A DNA stretch of 64,000 nt, taken from assembly GCA_964634465.1 (NCBI GenBank), contig CAZWLY010000011.1, forward strand, positions 62,001 to 126,000. The letters are read 5' to 3'. This document shows, piece after piece, positions 26,358 through 36,594 of this stretch. Numbering within the stretch: position 1 is the first letter of the stretch; the number at the start of each line of letters is the position of its first letter. Source of the stretch: CAZWLY01 sp964634465. GTDB lineage: Bacteria; Desulfobacterota; Desulfarculia; G963662305. The notes beneath the pieces are model-generated. The model made no database searches and had not been told where the DNA came from. It worked only from the letters and a program-made list of their open reading frames with translations. A program made the translations under genes and the position numbers.

Positions 26358-27194
26358 ATGTCTTTAGACTACTATCAGTTCGCGCTGGTACAGATGAGGG
26401 TCGGCCCGGACAAGGACGACAACCTGGACCGGGCCGGGCGACTGTTGGCCGAGGCGGCCGAAAAGGACATCAGACTGGCCGTGCTGCCCGAGATGTTCAA
26501 CTGCCCTTACGAGGTCGAGCGTTTCGCCCAGTTCGCCGAGCCGATACCCGACGGCCGAACCTGTCGCTTCCTGTCTGAAACCGCCGCTGAACTGGGCCTC
26601 TACCTGGTCGGGGGCTCCATCCCGGAACAAGACGGCTACGAGATCTACAACACCGCCACCCTGTGGAGCCCTAAGGGCGAATTGCTCCTGAAGCACCGCA
26701 AGGTCCACCTCTTCGACGTGGACATTCCGGGCGGCATCACCTTCCAGGAGTCGGGCTATCTGAGTCCGGGCGACAAGATCGAGGTGATCGAAACCGAGCT
26801 GGGCGTCCTGGGCCTGGGGGTGTGTTACGATCTGCGCTTCCCCGAGCTGTTCAGGTCTTTGGCCCTGGCCGGGGCCGAACTGGTCCTCCTGCCCGGCGCG
26901 TTCAACACCACCACCGGCCCCTCTCACTGGGAGATACTGATCCGAGCCCGAGCCATAGAGAACACCTTCTTTTTGGCCGCCTGCGCCTCGGCCCCCCATC
27001 CCGAGGTCGATTACCCGACCTGGGGCAACTCCATGGCCGTCGATCCCTACGGCTGGGTGCTGGACTCGGCCGGTCGTCACCAGGAGATCGTCTACGCCGC
27101 CTTCGACCGCCAGCGCTTGAAACAGGTCCGCCGCGGCCTGCCGGTTCTGTTCCAGCGCCGGCCCGAGGTCTACCGCTGGGACTGGGAGGAGTGA
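26358..27194 (+). CDS. Nitrilase-family amidohydrolase, omega-amidase-like
   Basis: A 278-residue carbon-nitrogen hydrolase. The catalytic triad is visible: Glu in LAVLPEMFNCPY, Lys in KHRKVHLFDVDIPGG and Cys in LGVCYDLRFPELFR. The DVDIPGGITFQES segment is typical of the Nit2/omega-amidase branch, which hydrolyses alpha-ketoglutaramate and similar compounds. The ATG lies in an AT-rich leader without a good ribosome binding site. It is followed 67 bases later by a DJ-1/PfpI gene on the same strand. Exact substrate is uncertain. Confidence 0.88.
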   Translation: MSLDYYQFALVQMRVGPDKDDNLDRAGRLLAEAAEKDIRLAVLPEMFNCPYEVERFAQFAEPIPDGRTCRFLSETAAELGLYLVGGSIPEQDGYEIYNTATLWSPKGELLLKHRKVHLFDVDIPGGITFQESGYLSPGDKIEVIETELGVLGLGVCYDLRFPELFRSLALAGAELVLLPGAFNTTTGPSHWEILIRARAIENTFFLAACASAPHPEVDYPTWGNSMAVDPYGWVLDSAGRHQEIVYAAFDRQRLKQVRRGLPVLFQRRPEVYRWDWEE

Positions 27195-27261
27195 ACCGGG
27201 CTCGGATCGCCGCCTGGAACGCTTTGTTGAACCCGATCATCGCCGCCGCCAGGTAAGGATA

Positions 27262-27861
27262 ATGGGTGAGCCGAAATACGTAGCCATCTTGATCTTCGAC
27301 GACGTGGAGACGCTGGACTTCGCTGGACCGTTCGAGGTCTTCTCTGTCGCCGGCCGGGCCGAGGGCCGGGAGCCGTTCGTGGTCTACACCGTGGCCCAGA
27401 CCTTGAGCCTGGTCCAGGCCCGCCGCCAACTGACGATCAAGCCCCGTTTTTCAATCGAGGAGAGTCCCCCGCCGGCGGTGTTGGTCGTACCGGGCGGCCT
27501 GGGCGCCCGCCGGGAGTTGGACAACCCGGTCATCATCGACTGGATCAGGGAAACCGCCGCTCGGGCGGAAGTGGTCATGTCGGTCTGCACCGGCTCGCTT
27601 CTGCTGGGCCGGGCCGGTCTCTTGGACGGGTTGGAAGCGACCACCCACCACCGGGTCCTGGACCTGCTGGGCCGGGTCGCGCCGGCGGCCAGAATCGTCA
27701 CCGGCCGCCGCTACACCGACAACGGCCGCATCCTGACTTCGTGCGGCATTTCGGGCGGCCTCGATCTGTCGCTTCACGTGGTGGCCCGGCTTTTGGGCCG
27801 GGAGGAGGCCGAAAAGACGGCCGCCTACATGGAGTACGACTGGCGAGCCGAGCCCTCTTGA
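27262..27861 (+). CDS. DJ-1/PfpI superfamily protein
   Basis: A 199-residue single-domain protein of the DJ-1/PfpI class I glutamine amidotransferase-like fold. Near the N-terminus is AILIFDDVETLDFAGPFEVF, with the conserved acidic residue of the fold; the nucleophile elbow is MSVCTGSLLLGRAGLLDG, followed by ATTHH and TSCGISGGLDLSLHVV. This pattern is the isocyanide-hydratase/GlxA-like branch without the AraC-type DNA-binding domain. The physiological reaction cannot be told from sequence. It shares a strand with the amidase gene upstream. Confidence 0.88.
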   Translation: MGEPKYVAILIFDDVETLDFAGPFEVFSVAGRAEGREPFVVYTVAQTLSLVQARRQLTIKPRFSIEESPPPAVLVVPGGLGARRELDNPVIIDWIRETAARAEVVMSVCTGSLLLGRAGLLDGLEATTHHRVLDLLGRVAPAARIVTGRRYTDNGRILTSCGISGGLDLSLHVVARLLGREEAEKTAAYMEYDWRAEPS

Positions 27862-28103
27862 GCCGGATATCGCCGGGCGATTCCTCTCCAGCGTCCCAGA
27901 ATCAGCCTCAAGCGGCCGTCCGGGCCAAGGCCCTCCGCTCCAAAGGGGCGGCGGCCTGAAACGGCGCGGCGGCCGGGCCTCTGGCCGAGGCGGTGTCCGG
28001 AAGGAACAAGCGGCTTGCCCGCGGCCGTCTTTCGTGGCATGCTACCTGGGTCTTTCACGAACAAACGAACAAACCCCGCCGACTTGGAGACTGGAGTTCA
28101 CCT

Positions 28104-28517
28104 ATGTCGCCTTTCTGGCCCATCGACCACACCGCCGACGTGGGACTGCGCGTCCGGGGCCGGGACCTGGGCGAACTTCTGACCGAGGCGGCCAAGGGCT
28201 TGGTCCTGCTCCTGGTCCATGAGTTCGTGGTTCAGCCCCGGCTGTGGCGGGAGATCGAAATCCAGGCCCCGGACCGAGAGATCCTGTTGGTCGATTTCCT
28301 GTCCGAGATTCTGTCCCTGGCCGTAGTCGAAGGGCTGATCGTGGTCAAGGTCGAGCCGGTCTCGGTGTCCGAGACCGAGGTCAAGGCCAAGGTGGGTCTC
28401 GTTCCTTTGGAGAAGAAACAGCGCCTGACCCAAGAGATAAAGGCGATCACCTACCACGGTCTTAAGGTCACCGAGATCGACGACGGTCTGGAGGCGACGG
28501 TGATCATGGACGTCTGA
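28104..28517 (+). CDS. Archease
   Basis: A 137-residue protein with the archease signature: IDHTADVGLRVRGRDLGELLTEAA at the start (the conserved aspartate in DHTAD), LLVDFLSEIL, KAITYHGLKV and the terminal MDV, where the last aspartate belongs to the metal site. Archease activates the RNA ligase RtcB by promoting its guanylylation. No rtcB gene is in this window. The ATG is preceded by GGAG at 28092-28095. Confidence 0.88.
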   Translation: MSPFWPIDHTADVGLRVRGRDLGELLTEAAKGLVLLLVHEFVVQPRLWREIEIQAPDREILLVDFLSEILSLAVVEGLIVVKVEPVSVSETEVKAKVGLVPLEKKQRLTQEIKAITYHGLKVTEIDDGLEATVIMDV

Positions 28518-28646
28518 GCCGCTTCTCTCGCCGGCCGCCATCGGGCCGCGTCTCGGAAGCCCCGGGTCGGCTCGTTCAAGGGCTCCTCATAACAAATGGA
28601 ACTCCGTTTATGGGGCGCGCCAACAAGGTAGGCGTCTCAAGGAATC

Positions 28647-28673
28647 GGGGGCGCCGGCCAAGCCGACGCCCCC
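28647..28673. terminator. GC-rich hairpin between archease and degP
   Basis: GGGGGCGCCGGC (28647-28658) pairs with GCCGACGCCCCC (28662-28673) with one mismatch and a three-base loop. It lies between convergent genes and could stop transcription from both sides. There is no strong T-run, so termination may be weak or Rho-assisted. Confidence 0.55.
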
Positions 28674-28706
28674 TCTCTAGGCAGGCGGGTTTGTTCGTCT
28701 TTCGGC

Positions 28707-30146
28707 CTACTCACCCCACTTGAGCGGGATGTAGAGGCTGGTCGAGCCGCGCCGGATCAGGAGCAAGAGGGGCTTTTTCCGATCGGCCTTCTTGACCAGC
28801 TTGACGAACTGCTTGACGTTCTCGACCGCTTTGCGGTTGACCTCGAGGATGACATCGCCCCGACGCAGGCCGGCCGCGGCGGCCGGGCCGTCCGAGCTGA
28901 CGCCGGTGATGACCACTCCCTCGGTCTTCTTGAGGCCCAGGCTCTCGGCCAAATCCGGGGTGATGTCTTGGACCCTGAGCCCCAGCTTGGGCGCCTGGCC
29001 GGTCTCTTCGTCCGGCCCGCCGGCTCTGGCCTGAACCTCGCGCTCCTTCATCTCGCCCAGCGTGACTCCGATCGTTTTGATGTCGCCGTCGCGGAAGATC
29101 TTGACCTTGGCCTTGGAGCCGACCGGCTGGGTGGCGACCAGTTTGGGCAGGTCATTGAAGTCGCCGACCTTTCTTCCGTTGAACTCCAGGATGATGTCAC
29201 CCTGGCGAAGCCCGGCCTTCTCTGCGGCCGAGCCCGGCCTGACCTGGGCGATAAGCGCCCCCTCGGCCTTCTTGAGACCGAAGGATTCGGCGATCTCCTT
29301 GGTCACCGGCTGGATGACCACACCCAGCTCGGCCCGGATGACCCGGCCGTGATCGACGATCTGGCCGACGATGTTCTTGACCAGGTTGATCGGCACGGCG
29401 AAGCCGATGCCCTGGCCCCGGGCGATGATGGCGGTGTTGATGCCGACCACCTCGCCCCTGAAGTCGATCAACGGCCCGCCGGAGTTGCCGGGATTGATCG
29501 AGGCGTCGGTCTGGATGAAGTCGTCATAGGGGCCGGCGCCGATGGTCCGACCCTTGGCCGAGACGATGCCGGTGGTCACGGTGTGGCCCAGGCCGAAGGG
29601 GTTGCCGATGGCCATGACCCACTCGCCGACCTTGAGCTTGTCCGAGTCGCCCAGGACGACGTAGGGCAGGTCGTCGGCCTCGATTTTGATCAGGGCGATG
29701 TCGGTCTTGGGATCGGCGCCGATGACCTTGGCCTCGAACTGGCGCTTGTCCAAGAGCCGAACCACGATCTTCTCCGCGCCCTCGACGACGTGGTTGTTGG
29801 TGATGATGTAACCCTCTTCGTCGATGATGAAGCCCGAGCCCTGGCCCTGGCGGCGTTGCTTGTGTTCGGGAATCCGGCCGAAGAAGCGCTCAAAGAAGTC
29901 GCGAAAATCCTTGGGCACGTTGGGGGGCAGGCCGCCGGTCTGGCCCCCGAAGGTGACCGTGGCTTCGGTGTCGATGTTGACCACGGCCGGCTTTATCTTC
30001 TCCGCCAGGTGGGCGATGGTCATCGAGTCGATGGACACGGGACCGTTTTTGTGGCTGCCCTCGGTCCAGACCTTGGCCGAGGCTGGCGCGATCAGGAGAC
30101 CAATGAGAACCGCGGTCAGCGCCAATACCTTGACAAACCTGTTCAT
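28707..30146 (-). CDS. Periplasmic serine protease DegP/HtrA
   Basis: A 479-residue HtrA protease with chaperone-type architecture: a signal peptide (about 1-24, ending ASA), a trypsin-like domain with catalytic H119 (TNNHVV), D149 (KTDIALIKI) and S222 (NPGNSGGPLI), and two PDZ domains (about 260-350 and 375-470). It degrades misfolded envelope proteins. The start is the ATG at 30146, preceded by GGAGG and overlapping by four bases the stop of the HD-domain gene; the open frame runs 11 codons further upstream without a signal-peptide rationale. DegP versus DegQ cannot be decided. Confidence 0.94.
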   Translation of the reverse strand: MNRFVKVLALTAVLIGLLIAPASAKVWTEGSHKNGPVSIDSMTIAHLAEKIKPAVVNIDTEATVTFGGQTGGLPPNVPKDFRDFFERFFGRIPEHKQRRQGQGSGFIIDEEGYIITNNHVVEGAEKIVVRLLDKRQFEAKVIGADPKTDIALIKIEADDLPYVVLGDSDKLKVGEWVMAIGNPFGLGHTVTTGIVSAKGRTIGAGPYDDFIQTDASINPGNSGGPLIDFRGEVVGINTAIIARGQGIGFAVPINLVKNIVGQIVDHGRVIRAELGVVIQPVTKEIAESFGLKKAEGALIAQVRPGSAAEKAGLRQGDIILEFNGRKVGDFNDLPKLVATQPVGSKAKVKIFRDGDIKTIGVTLGEMKEREVQARAGGPDEETGQAPKLGLRVQDITPDLAESLGLKKTEGVVITGVSSDGPAAAAGLRRGDVILEVNRKAVENVKQFVKLVKKADRKKPLLLLIRRGSTSLYIPLKWGE

Positions 30147-30730
30147 TTTACCCTCCGGTTGAAAGCCCCCTCCACCCACCAGCTATCGCCGTCGTCGAAC
30201 CACCACTCCGTCCAGTCGCATTCCTGAGCCTTGTCGGCCAGGGCCTTGGCCTGGGGGGTGAGGAGTCTTTTTTTCGCGGCATCAATCCATTTGGGTGCAT
30301 AAGGATTACCCAGGTCTTGATGCTCCCGCAATTCAAAGATCAAGTCCAACTGGTCGGCATCACGGGCCAATTTGGCCTCTTCCGTCCTCAGTTCCTCAAA
30401 CTCGTCTTTGAATTCTGCAAGCTCCGGACCAAAGGGCAGGCCGTCGGTCTGGTCGGCGGTGACCCGCTCCTCGTCGCAGGAGACATAGCGCCGGTAGACG
30501 TAGTTGTGGTCGCCGGTTCGCGTCTCGGCCACGTCGTGGATGAGGGCCAGGGCGACCGTCCGCCAGACGTCCACCCCGCCGTGGAGCTTGGCCAGAATGT
30601 AGGCGATCATGGCCGTGCGATAGGAGTGGGCGGCCACGCTCTCCGCGCCCCGGCCCAAGAACTGGTAACCGGTGCGGGGCGTCTTTTTCAGCATGCCCAA
30701 CTCGAAGATGAACCTGGCTATCCGTTCCAT
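30143..30730 (-). CDS. HD-domain phosphohydrolase, YfbR/HDDC2-like
   Basis: A 195-residue HD-superfamily protein. The metal ligands are visible: H in AHSYRTAMIAYILA, HD in LALIHDVAETRTGD, and D in ARDADQLDLIFEL. Length and pattern match the YfbR/HDDC2 group of 5'-deoxynucleotidases. The ATG at 30730 gives MERIARFIFELGMLK, which aligns with the family start. Its stop overlaps the degP start as ATGA, so the two genes are translationally coupled, an unusual pairing. Confidence 0.85.
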   Translation of the reverse strand: MERIARFIFELGMLKKTPRTGYQFLGRGAESVAAHSYRTAMIAYILAKLHGGVDVWRTVALALIHDVAETRTGDHNYVYRRYVSCDEERVTADQTDGLPFGPELAEFKDEFEELRTEEAKLARDADQLDLIFELREHQDLGNPYAPKWIDAAKKRLLTPQAKALADKAQECDWTEWWFDDGDSWWVEGAFNRRVK

Positions 30731-31035
30731 GTGGATGAATATAGGTCGTGGGCGGGTGGGGGTCAAGGAGATGCAACCATCGATCGGCCTTTCCTTTTGA
30801 TCGCCTCCCGAGTAAAATGGCGATCGCCGGTTACGTTTCGCTCGGCTGGGCGGCGAGGCCGAGTCGGCGCCGTGGGGTCGAGGACGATCTCGCGGCCGTC
30901 TGTCAGACGCCGAAAAGGGACTTAACGGGCGAGGAACGGACGCTCTTCGAAGCGCCGAACGGGTCCTTGCGTCGGGCCGAACCGAGTGCCGGCCAAGACT
31001 GGTCTTTTCGACACCGCCATGATAAGCCTGCCGGA
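30731..31035. other. Divergent spacer before dinG-like gene
   Basis: These 305 bases separate the HD phosphohydrolase (minus) from the helicase (plus). An open frame in phase with the helicase crosses it, but its translation is Arg/Pro-rich and unlike the family, so I treat it as leader. I see no clear promoter, repeat or RNA element. Confidence 0.4.
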
Positions 31036-32919
<1,884 letters not shown>

Positions 32920-33011
32920 ACCGCCCTTTCGGCTTCATCCCGGACGTAAGCTTCGTCTTCGAGAAAATCCGGACCGAGCAAGAGGCCGGCCGATCAGCCC
33001 CCGGGCCGCCG

Positions 33012-34733
33012 TCAGTCCTTGAGCTTGGTCACGTCGCCGCTGGGCAGGCCCAGTTCCATCGCCCGTAAGACCCGGCGAAGAATCTTGCCGGTGCCGGTCT
33101 TGGGCAGTTCGTCGAGGAAGGCGACCTCGGTCAGCGGCACCTCGGCCGACAGGTTGGCCCTGACAAAAGCCTTGATCTCCAGGCCGAGCCGGGTCGAGGG
33201 GGTGACGGTCTTGTCCACGGTGACAAAGGCCTTGACCTTGGGCTGGCCCTCGCCTTGGTGGAGGGCGATGACCGCCGCCTCGGCCACGGCCGGATGCTGG
33301 CCGATGACCCGCTCGATCTCATAGGGCCCGACAAAAGTGTCGCCGACCTTGATCAGGTCGTCGGACCGGCCCTGGTGGAAGAAGTAACCGTCCTCGTCTT
33401 TCACGGCCACATCGCCGGTCAGGAACCAACCCTCCAGCCGGAAATACTCCTGGTAGCGGGGCTCATCACGCCAGACGCCGACCATCATCGCCGGCCAGGT
33501 CGGCCTCAGGGCCAACTGGCCCAGGGCCATGACCGGCAGGGGCCGCCCGTCATCATCGATAACGGCCGCTTCAACGCCGGGCGCGGGCTTGCCCATCGAG
33601 CCGGGCTTGGTGTCCAGGGAGGGAAAGTTGGCCAGGCAGATCATGCCCGTCTCGGTCATCCACCAGGTATCGTGGGGAATCCTCCCCAGGTTGGTCTTGA
33701 CCCAGTAATAGAGCTCCGGCGAGAGCGAGGCCCCGACCGTGGCGACGTGCTTGAGGTGGCTCAAATCGTAGCGCTTGGGCAGGTCGGTCCCGGCGGCCAT
33801 CAACCCCCGGATGGTCCTGGGCGTGGTGTACCAGGTCGAGACCTTGTGCTTCTCCAGGGTGAGGTACCAACTCGAGGCCGAGAAGGGGTCGCCCTGGACA
33901 ACGGAGGTCGCGCCGATGAGCCACGGCCCGAAGGAGGAGTAGACCGCGCCGGTCACCCAGCTCGGGTCGGCGTCGGTCCACAGCACCGTCCCCGGCTCAA
34001 GATCGAGCACCCAGCGGGCGGTGGCCAAATGGCCGACCATGTCCCGGTGGGCGTGGATGATGCCTTTGGGCGGTCCGGTGGAGCCGGAGGTGTAGAGCAG
34101 ATAGAGCGGCGTCTCCGGTTCGAGCCAGACCGGCTCGCGCTCGGCCGGCAGGCCGGCCGGGGCGTCGCCGACGACGATCTCCTTGCGGCTCAGGTTCGGG
34201 GCCGGGCCGTCGAGTAAAAAGACGTGTTCCAGCTCGTCCAGACACTCATCCGGCAGCCGCTCGGCCAGGTCGGGGGTAGTCAGGACGCCCTTCGGCCTGG
34301 CGTTCTTCAACCGAAACTCCAGATCGTCGTAGGACAGACCGGCGAAGAGCGGCGAAAAGATGACCCCCAACCGGACCGAGGCCAACAGGGCGAAGAAGGT
34401 CTCCGGGCAGGGCGGCAGGAAGATGAACAGCCGATCGCCCGGCCGATAGCCGTGTTGCGAAAAGAAGTTGGCCCATTGGCAGGAGAGGGCATGGAGCTTC
34501 TGGTAGGTGTAGGTCGCAGACCGGGCGGCCGAGTCGAAGATCAAGGCCGGTCGGTCGGCGGCTTCGGCGTCCGCGGCCCAGCGATCGACGGCCTGATGGA
34601 CGATGTTGACCCGACCCGGCTCGGGCCAATCGAACTCGGCTTCGAGCTCTTGCCAGTCGAAGTCACGGTAGGTCTGATCGTAATTCTTGAGGTTGGCCGC
34701 CGGATCGGCGGCCGGAATCCTGGCCTTGATCAT
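33012..34733 (-). CDS. AcsA-type acetyl-CoA synthetase / acyl-CoA synthetase
   Basis: A 573-residue AMP-forming synthetase that resembles Bacillus AcsA in length and motif layout. It contains LYLLYTSGSTGPPKGIIHAHRD (P-loop, broken here into its recognised core TSGSTGPPKG), WWMTETG, LTGDVAVKDEDGYFFHQGRSDD and the C-terminal LPKTGTGKILRR, whose final lysine (K550) is the residue acetylated for inactivation in such enzymes. It activates acetate or another short acid to the CoA ester. It is the last gene of a run Acs, GNAT, deacetylase, AcsA on this strand, 117 bases after the deacetylase. Confidence 0.85.
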   Translation of the reverse strand: MIKARIPAADPAANLKNYDQTYRDFDWQELEAEFDWPEPGRVNIVHQAVDRWAADAEAADRPALIFDSAARSATYTYQKLHALSCQWANFFSQHGYRPGDRLFIFLPPCPETFFALLASVRLGVIFSPLFAGLSYDDLEFRLKNARPKGVLTTPDLAERLPDECLDELEHVFLLDGPAPNLSRKEIVVGDAPAGLPAEREPVWLEPETPLYLLYTSGSTGPPKGIIHAHRDMVGHLATARWVLDLEPGTVLWTDADPSWVTGAVYSSFGPWLIGATSVVQGDPFSASSWYLTLEKHKVSTWYTTPRTIRGLMAAGTDLPKRYDLSHLKHVATVGASLSPELYYWVKTNLGRIPHDTWWMTETGMICLANFPSLDTKPGSMGKPAPGVEAAVIDDDGRPLPVMALGQLALRPTWPAMMVGVWRDEPRYQEYFRLEGWFLTGDVAVKDEDGYFFHQGRSDDLIKVGDTFVGPYEIERVIGQHPAVAEAAVIALHQGEGQPKVKAFVTVDKTVTPSTRLGLEIKAFVRANLSAEVPLTEVAFLDELPKTGTGKILRRVLRAMELGLPSGDVTKLKD

Positions 34734-34850
34734 GCTTTATCCCTTGATCCACGGCTGGTTCGACGGACCGGAAACACCACTATAATACAATTCCACCCCG
34801 CCGGATATGAAACGATTTCGGCAAAAACAGGCCGGGAAAGACGGAAGAGG

Positions 34851-35909
34851 TCAGTCTGGAGGGAGCGGGCAACCGGCCCAGACGCCGAAGTCGGCGTGGA
34901 TCAGCCGGGCCCGCTCGGCCAGCCGGGCGCCCAAATCGGTGATCGGCGCCGGCGACTCGGCCCCCCGCCGCCAACCGGTCAGGGCCTTAAGCACCTCCCT
35001 GACCGAATCGGCCGTCGCCCGGGGGTTGTAGCCGCCCTCCAGGGCCAGAAGCAGCGGCGGATCGCCCGCCTCGGCGGCCAGGTCGAGAATCAGCGTCGTC
35101 AGGCGGCCAAAGGCCGCTTCGGTCAGATTCAGCCGGCCGAGGGGGTCTTGGCGGTGGGCGTCGAAGCCGGCGGCGATCATGATCATCTCGGGCCGGTAGG
35201 CGCGCACGATCGGCCCCAAGACCTCCCGGTAAAGATGGAGGATATCCGGGTCTTCGGTCTGGTTGGGCAGCGGCAGATTGACCGTGTAGCCCCGGCCCTT
35301 TCCCCGCCCGACCTCTTCCCACTCGCCGCTGTAAGGGTAGAGGTTCAAGGAGTGGGACGAGAGATAGACGACCCGGTCGCTGTCGTAGAACAACTCCTGG
35401 ATGGCGTTGCCGTGATGGACGTCCCAATCGACGATCAGGATGCGCCTCAGGCCGTAGTTTTCAATGGCGTAGCTGGCGGCTATTCCCAGGTTGTTGAAGA
35501 TGCAAAATCCGGCCGCGGTTTCCCTGAGGGCGTGGTGGCCCGGCGGCCGAACCAGGGCGAAAACCACCTGGAGGCGAGCGTCGAGAAGGGCCTCGACGGC
35601 CTTGATGCAGCCGCCGGCGGCCAGCCAGGCGGCCAGGTAGGTTTTGGCGCTGGCCAGGGTGTCCGGAGCCAGGTTGGTCACCTCCCGCTCCGAGGTGGCC
35701 AGGATCTTCTTGATGTAGGCCGGGGTGTGGACCAGTTCCAGTTGCTCCAGGGTGGCCGGCTCGGGCTCGATCGTAATCAGGCCTTGGCTGAACTCGTCGT
35801 CCAGCAGGCGATGGATCGCCTCCAACCGTTCGGGTCGCTCGGGATGGACCAGCCCCGGTTTGTGCTCCAGATAGCGCGCATCTCTGACGATGCCGACTTT
35901 AAGAGACAT
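34851..35909 (-). CDS. Histone-deacetylase family protein, AcuC-like
   Basis: A 352-residue zinc deacetylase. It has HPERPERLEAI (22-32), RPPGHHA (121-127), the metal motif DWDVHHGNA (ligands D163 and H165), AGFDAHRQDPLGRL (third ligand D250) and the catalytic-tyrosine loop LALEGGYNPRA. The position between an acetyltransferase gene (11-base overlap) and an AcsA-type synthetase gene matches the acuA-acuC-acsA arrangement of Bacillus, where AcuC reactivates AcsA by removing a lysine acetyl group. A role in that switch is a strong inference; polyamine deacetylase is an alternative. Confidence 0.9.
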   Translation of the reverse strand: MSLKVGIVRDARYLEHKPGLVHPERPERLEAIHRLLDDEFSQGLITIEPEPATLEQLELVHTPAYIKKILATSEREVTNLAPDTLASAKTYLAAWLAAGGCIKAVEALLDARLQVVFALVRPPGHHALRETAAGFCIFNNLGIAASYAIENYGLRRILIVDWDVHHGNAIQELFYDSDRVVYLSSHSLNLYPYSGEWEEVGRGKGRGYTVNLPLPNQTEDPDILHLYREVLGPIVRAYRPEMIMIAAGFDAHRQDPLGRLNLTEAAFGRLTTLILDLAAEAGDPPLLLALEGGYNPRATADSVREVLKALTGWRRGAESPAPITDLGARLAERARLIHADFGVWAGCPLPPD

Positions 35910-36405
35910 TCCCCGGCGTCAATTTGAGAATCATGGTCCGTTCCTTGTCGCACTCGTCGCAGAACTCGAAGCCGAACTTCTTATACAGGGCAATGGCCCG
36001 GAAGTTGAACGCTTCGACCGTGAGCCAGATGCCGGCCAGCCCCAACGCCCGGGCCTTCTCGACGGCCATCCGGGTCAGCTCGGCGCCCAGGCCTCGATTG
36101 CGGTACTCCTGGCTGACGAAAATGAGAAACTCGGCGTCGCCGCGGGCCAAGTCCGGAATCAGACAGGCGTGGCCGACCACCCTCTCGCCGCACCAGGCGA
36201 GAAAGTTTTCGCCCTGGGCGCAGAGCCGATCGACCCACTCCCGCCGGGTCTCGGCCAGGGTGGGCGGCAGCCCCTGACTGACCCCCTTCGGGGTGAAGCA
36301 CTCGTACATCTCGACCAGTGCGGCCCGGTCCTTCTCGGTGCAGGCGGCCACCTCGAAGGGCGAGCCCCGCTTGTCGAGGCAGGTGCAAACGATCACTTCG
36401 TCCAT
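35899..36405 (-). CDS. GNAT-family acetyltransferase, probable protein lysine acetylase
   Basis: A 168-residue GNAT enzyme with the acetyl-CoA pyrophosphate loop QEYRNRGLGAELTR (about 113-126), the beta4 strand AEFLIFVSQ before it and the C-terminal FNFRAIALYKKFGFEF. Its stop lies 11 bases inside the deacetylase start, so the two opposing activities would be co-translated. By analogy with AcuA it may acetylate the synthetases flanking this pair. The N-terminus has three cysteines (VCTCLDKRG, AACTEKD). Substrate is not proven. Confidence 0.85.
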   Translation of the reverse strand: MDEVIVCTCLDKRGSPFEVAACTEKDRAALVEMYECFTPKGVSQGLPPTLAETRREWVDRLCAQGENFLAWCGERVVGHACLIPDLARGDAEFLIFVSQEYRNRGLGAELTRMAVEKARALGLAGIWLTVEAFNFRAIALYKKFGFEFCDECDKERTMILKLTPGNVS

Positions 36406-36505
36406 CGGCCGCCCCCTTGGTCCCAGTCGGCCGCCCGGCGACCCGCCGTGAGTCCAGCCGGCGACGGCGCTACGAGCGAGCCGGAAAGGCTGAGGGACGT
36501 CAGGC

Positions 36506-36540
36506 CCGGCGGCCCAAAAGGACGACTTGCGGGCCGCCGG
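36506..36540 (-). terminator. Hairpin downstream of acs
   Basis: CCGGCGGCCC (36506-36515) pairs perfectly with GGGCCGCCGG (36531-36540) over a 15-base loop that can pair further (AAG with CTT). On the minus strand it lies 55 bases after the acs stop and before the GNAT gene. It lacks a T-run and may be a weak terminator or an mRNA-stabilising stem, giving different levels of acs and the acu-like genes. Confidence 0.4.
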
Positions 36541-36594
36541 CTCAAGCGGGGCCGACCCCGGCCCTGGTCAACCCAAGCTCAAGGCCGCACTCCG

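Noticed and set aside
28968..30227. A 419-codon open frame antisense to degP
   Set aside because: Asp/Gly/Leu-rich shadow of the third-codon-position pattern, with no start signal and no recognised domain.
30748..31035. An N-terminal extension of the DinG-type helicase
   Set aside because: The open frame continues upstream, but these 96 residues are Arg/Pro-rich and precede the normal family start; the ATG at 31036 fits the usual N-terminus.
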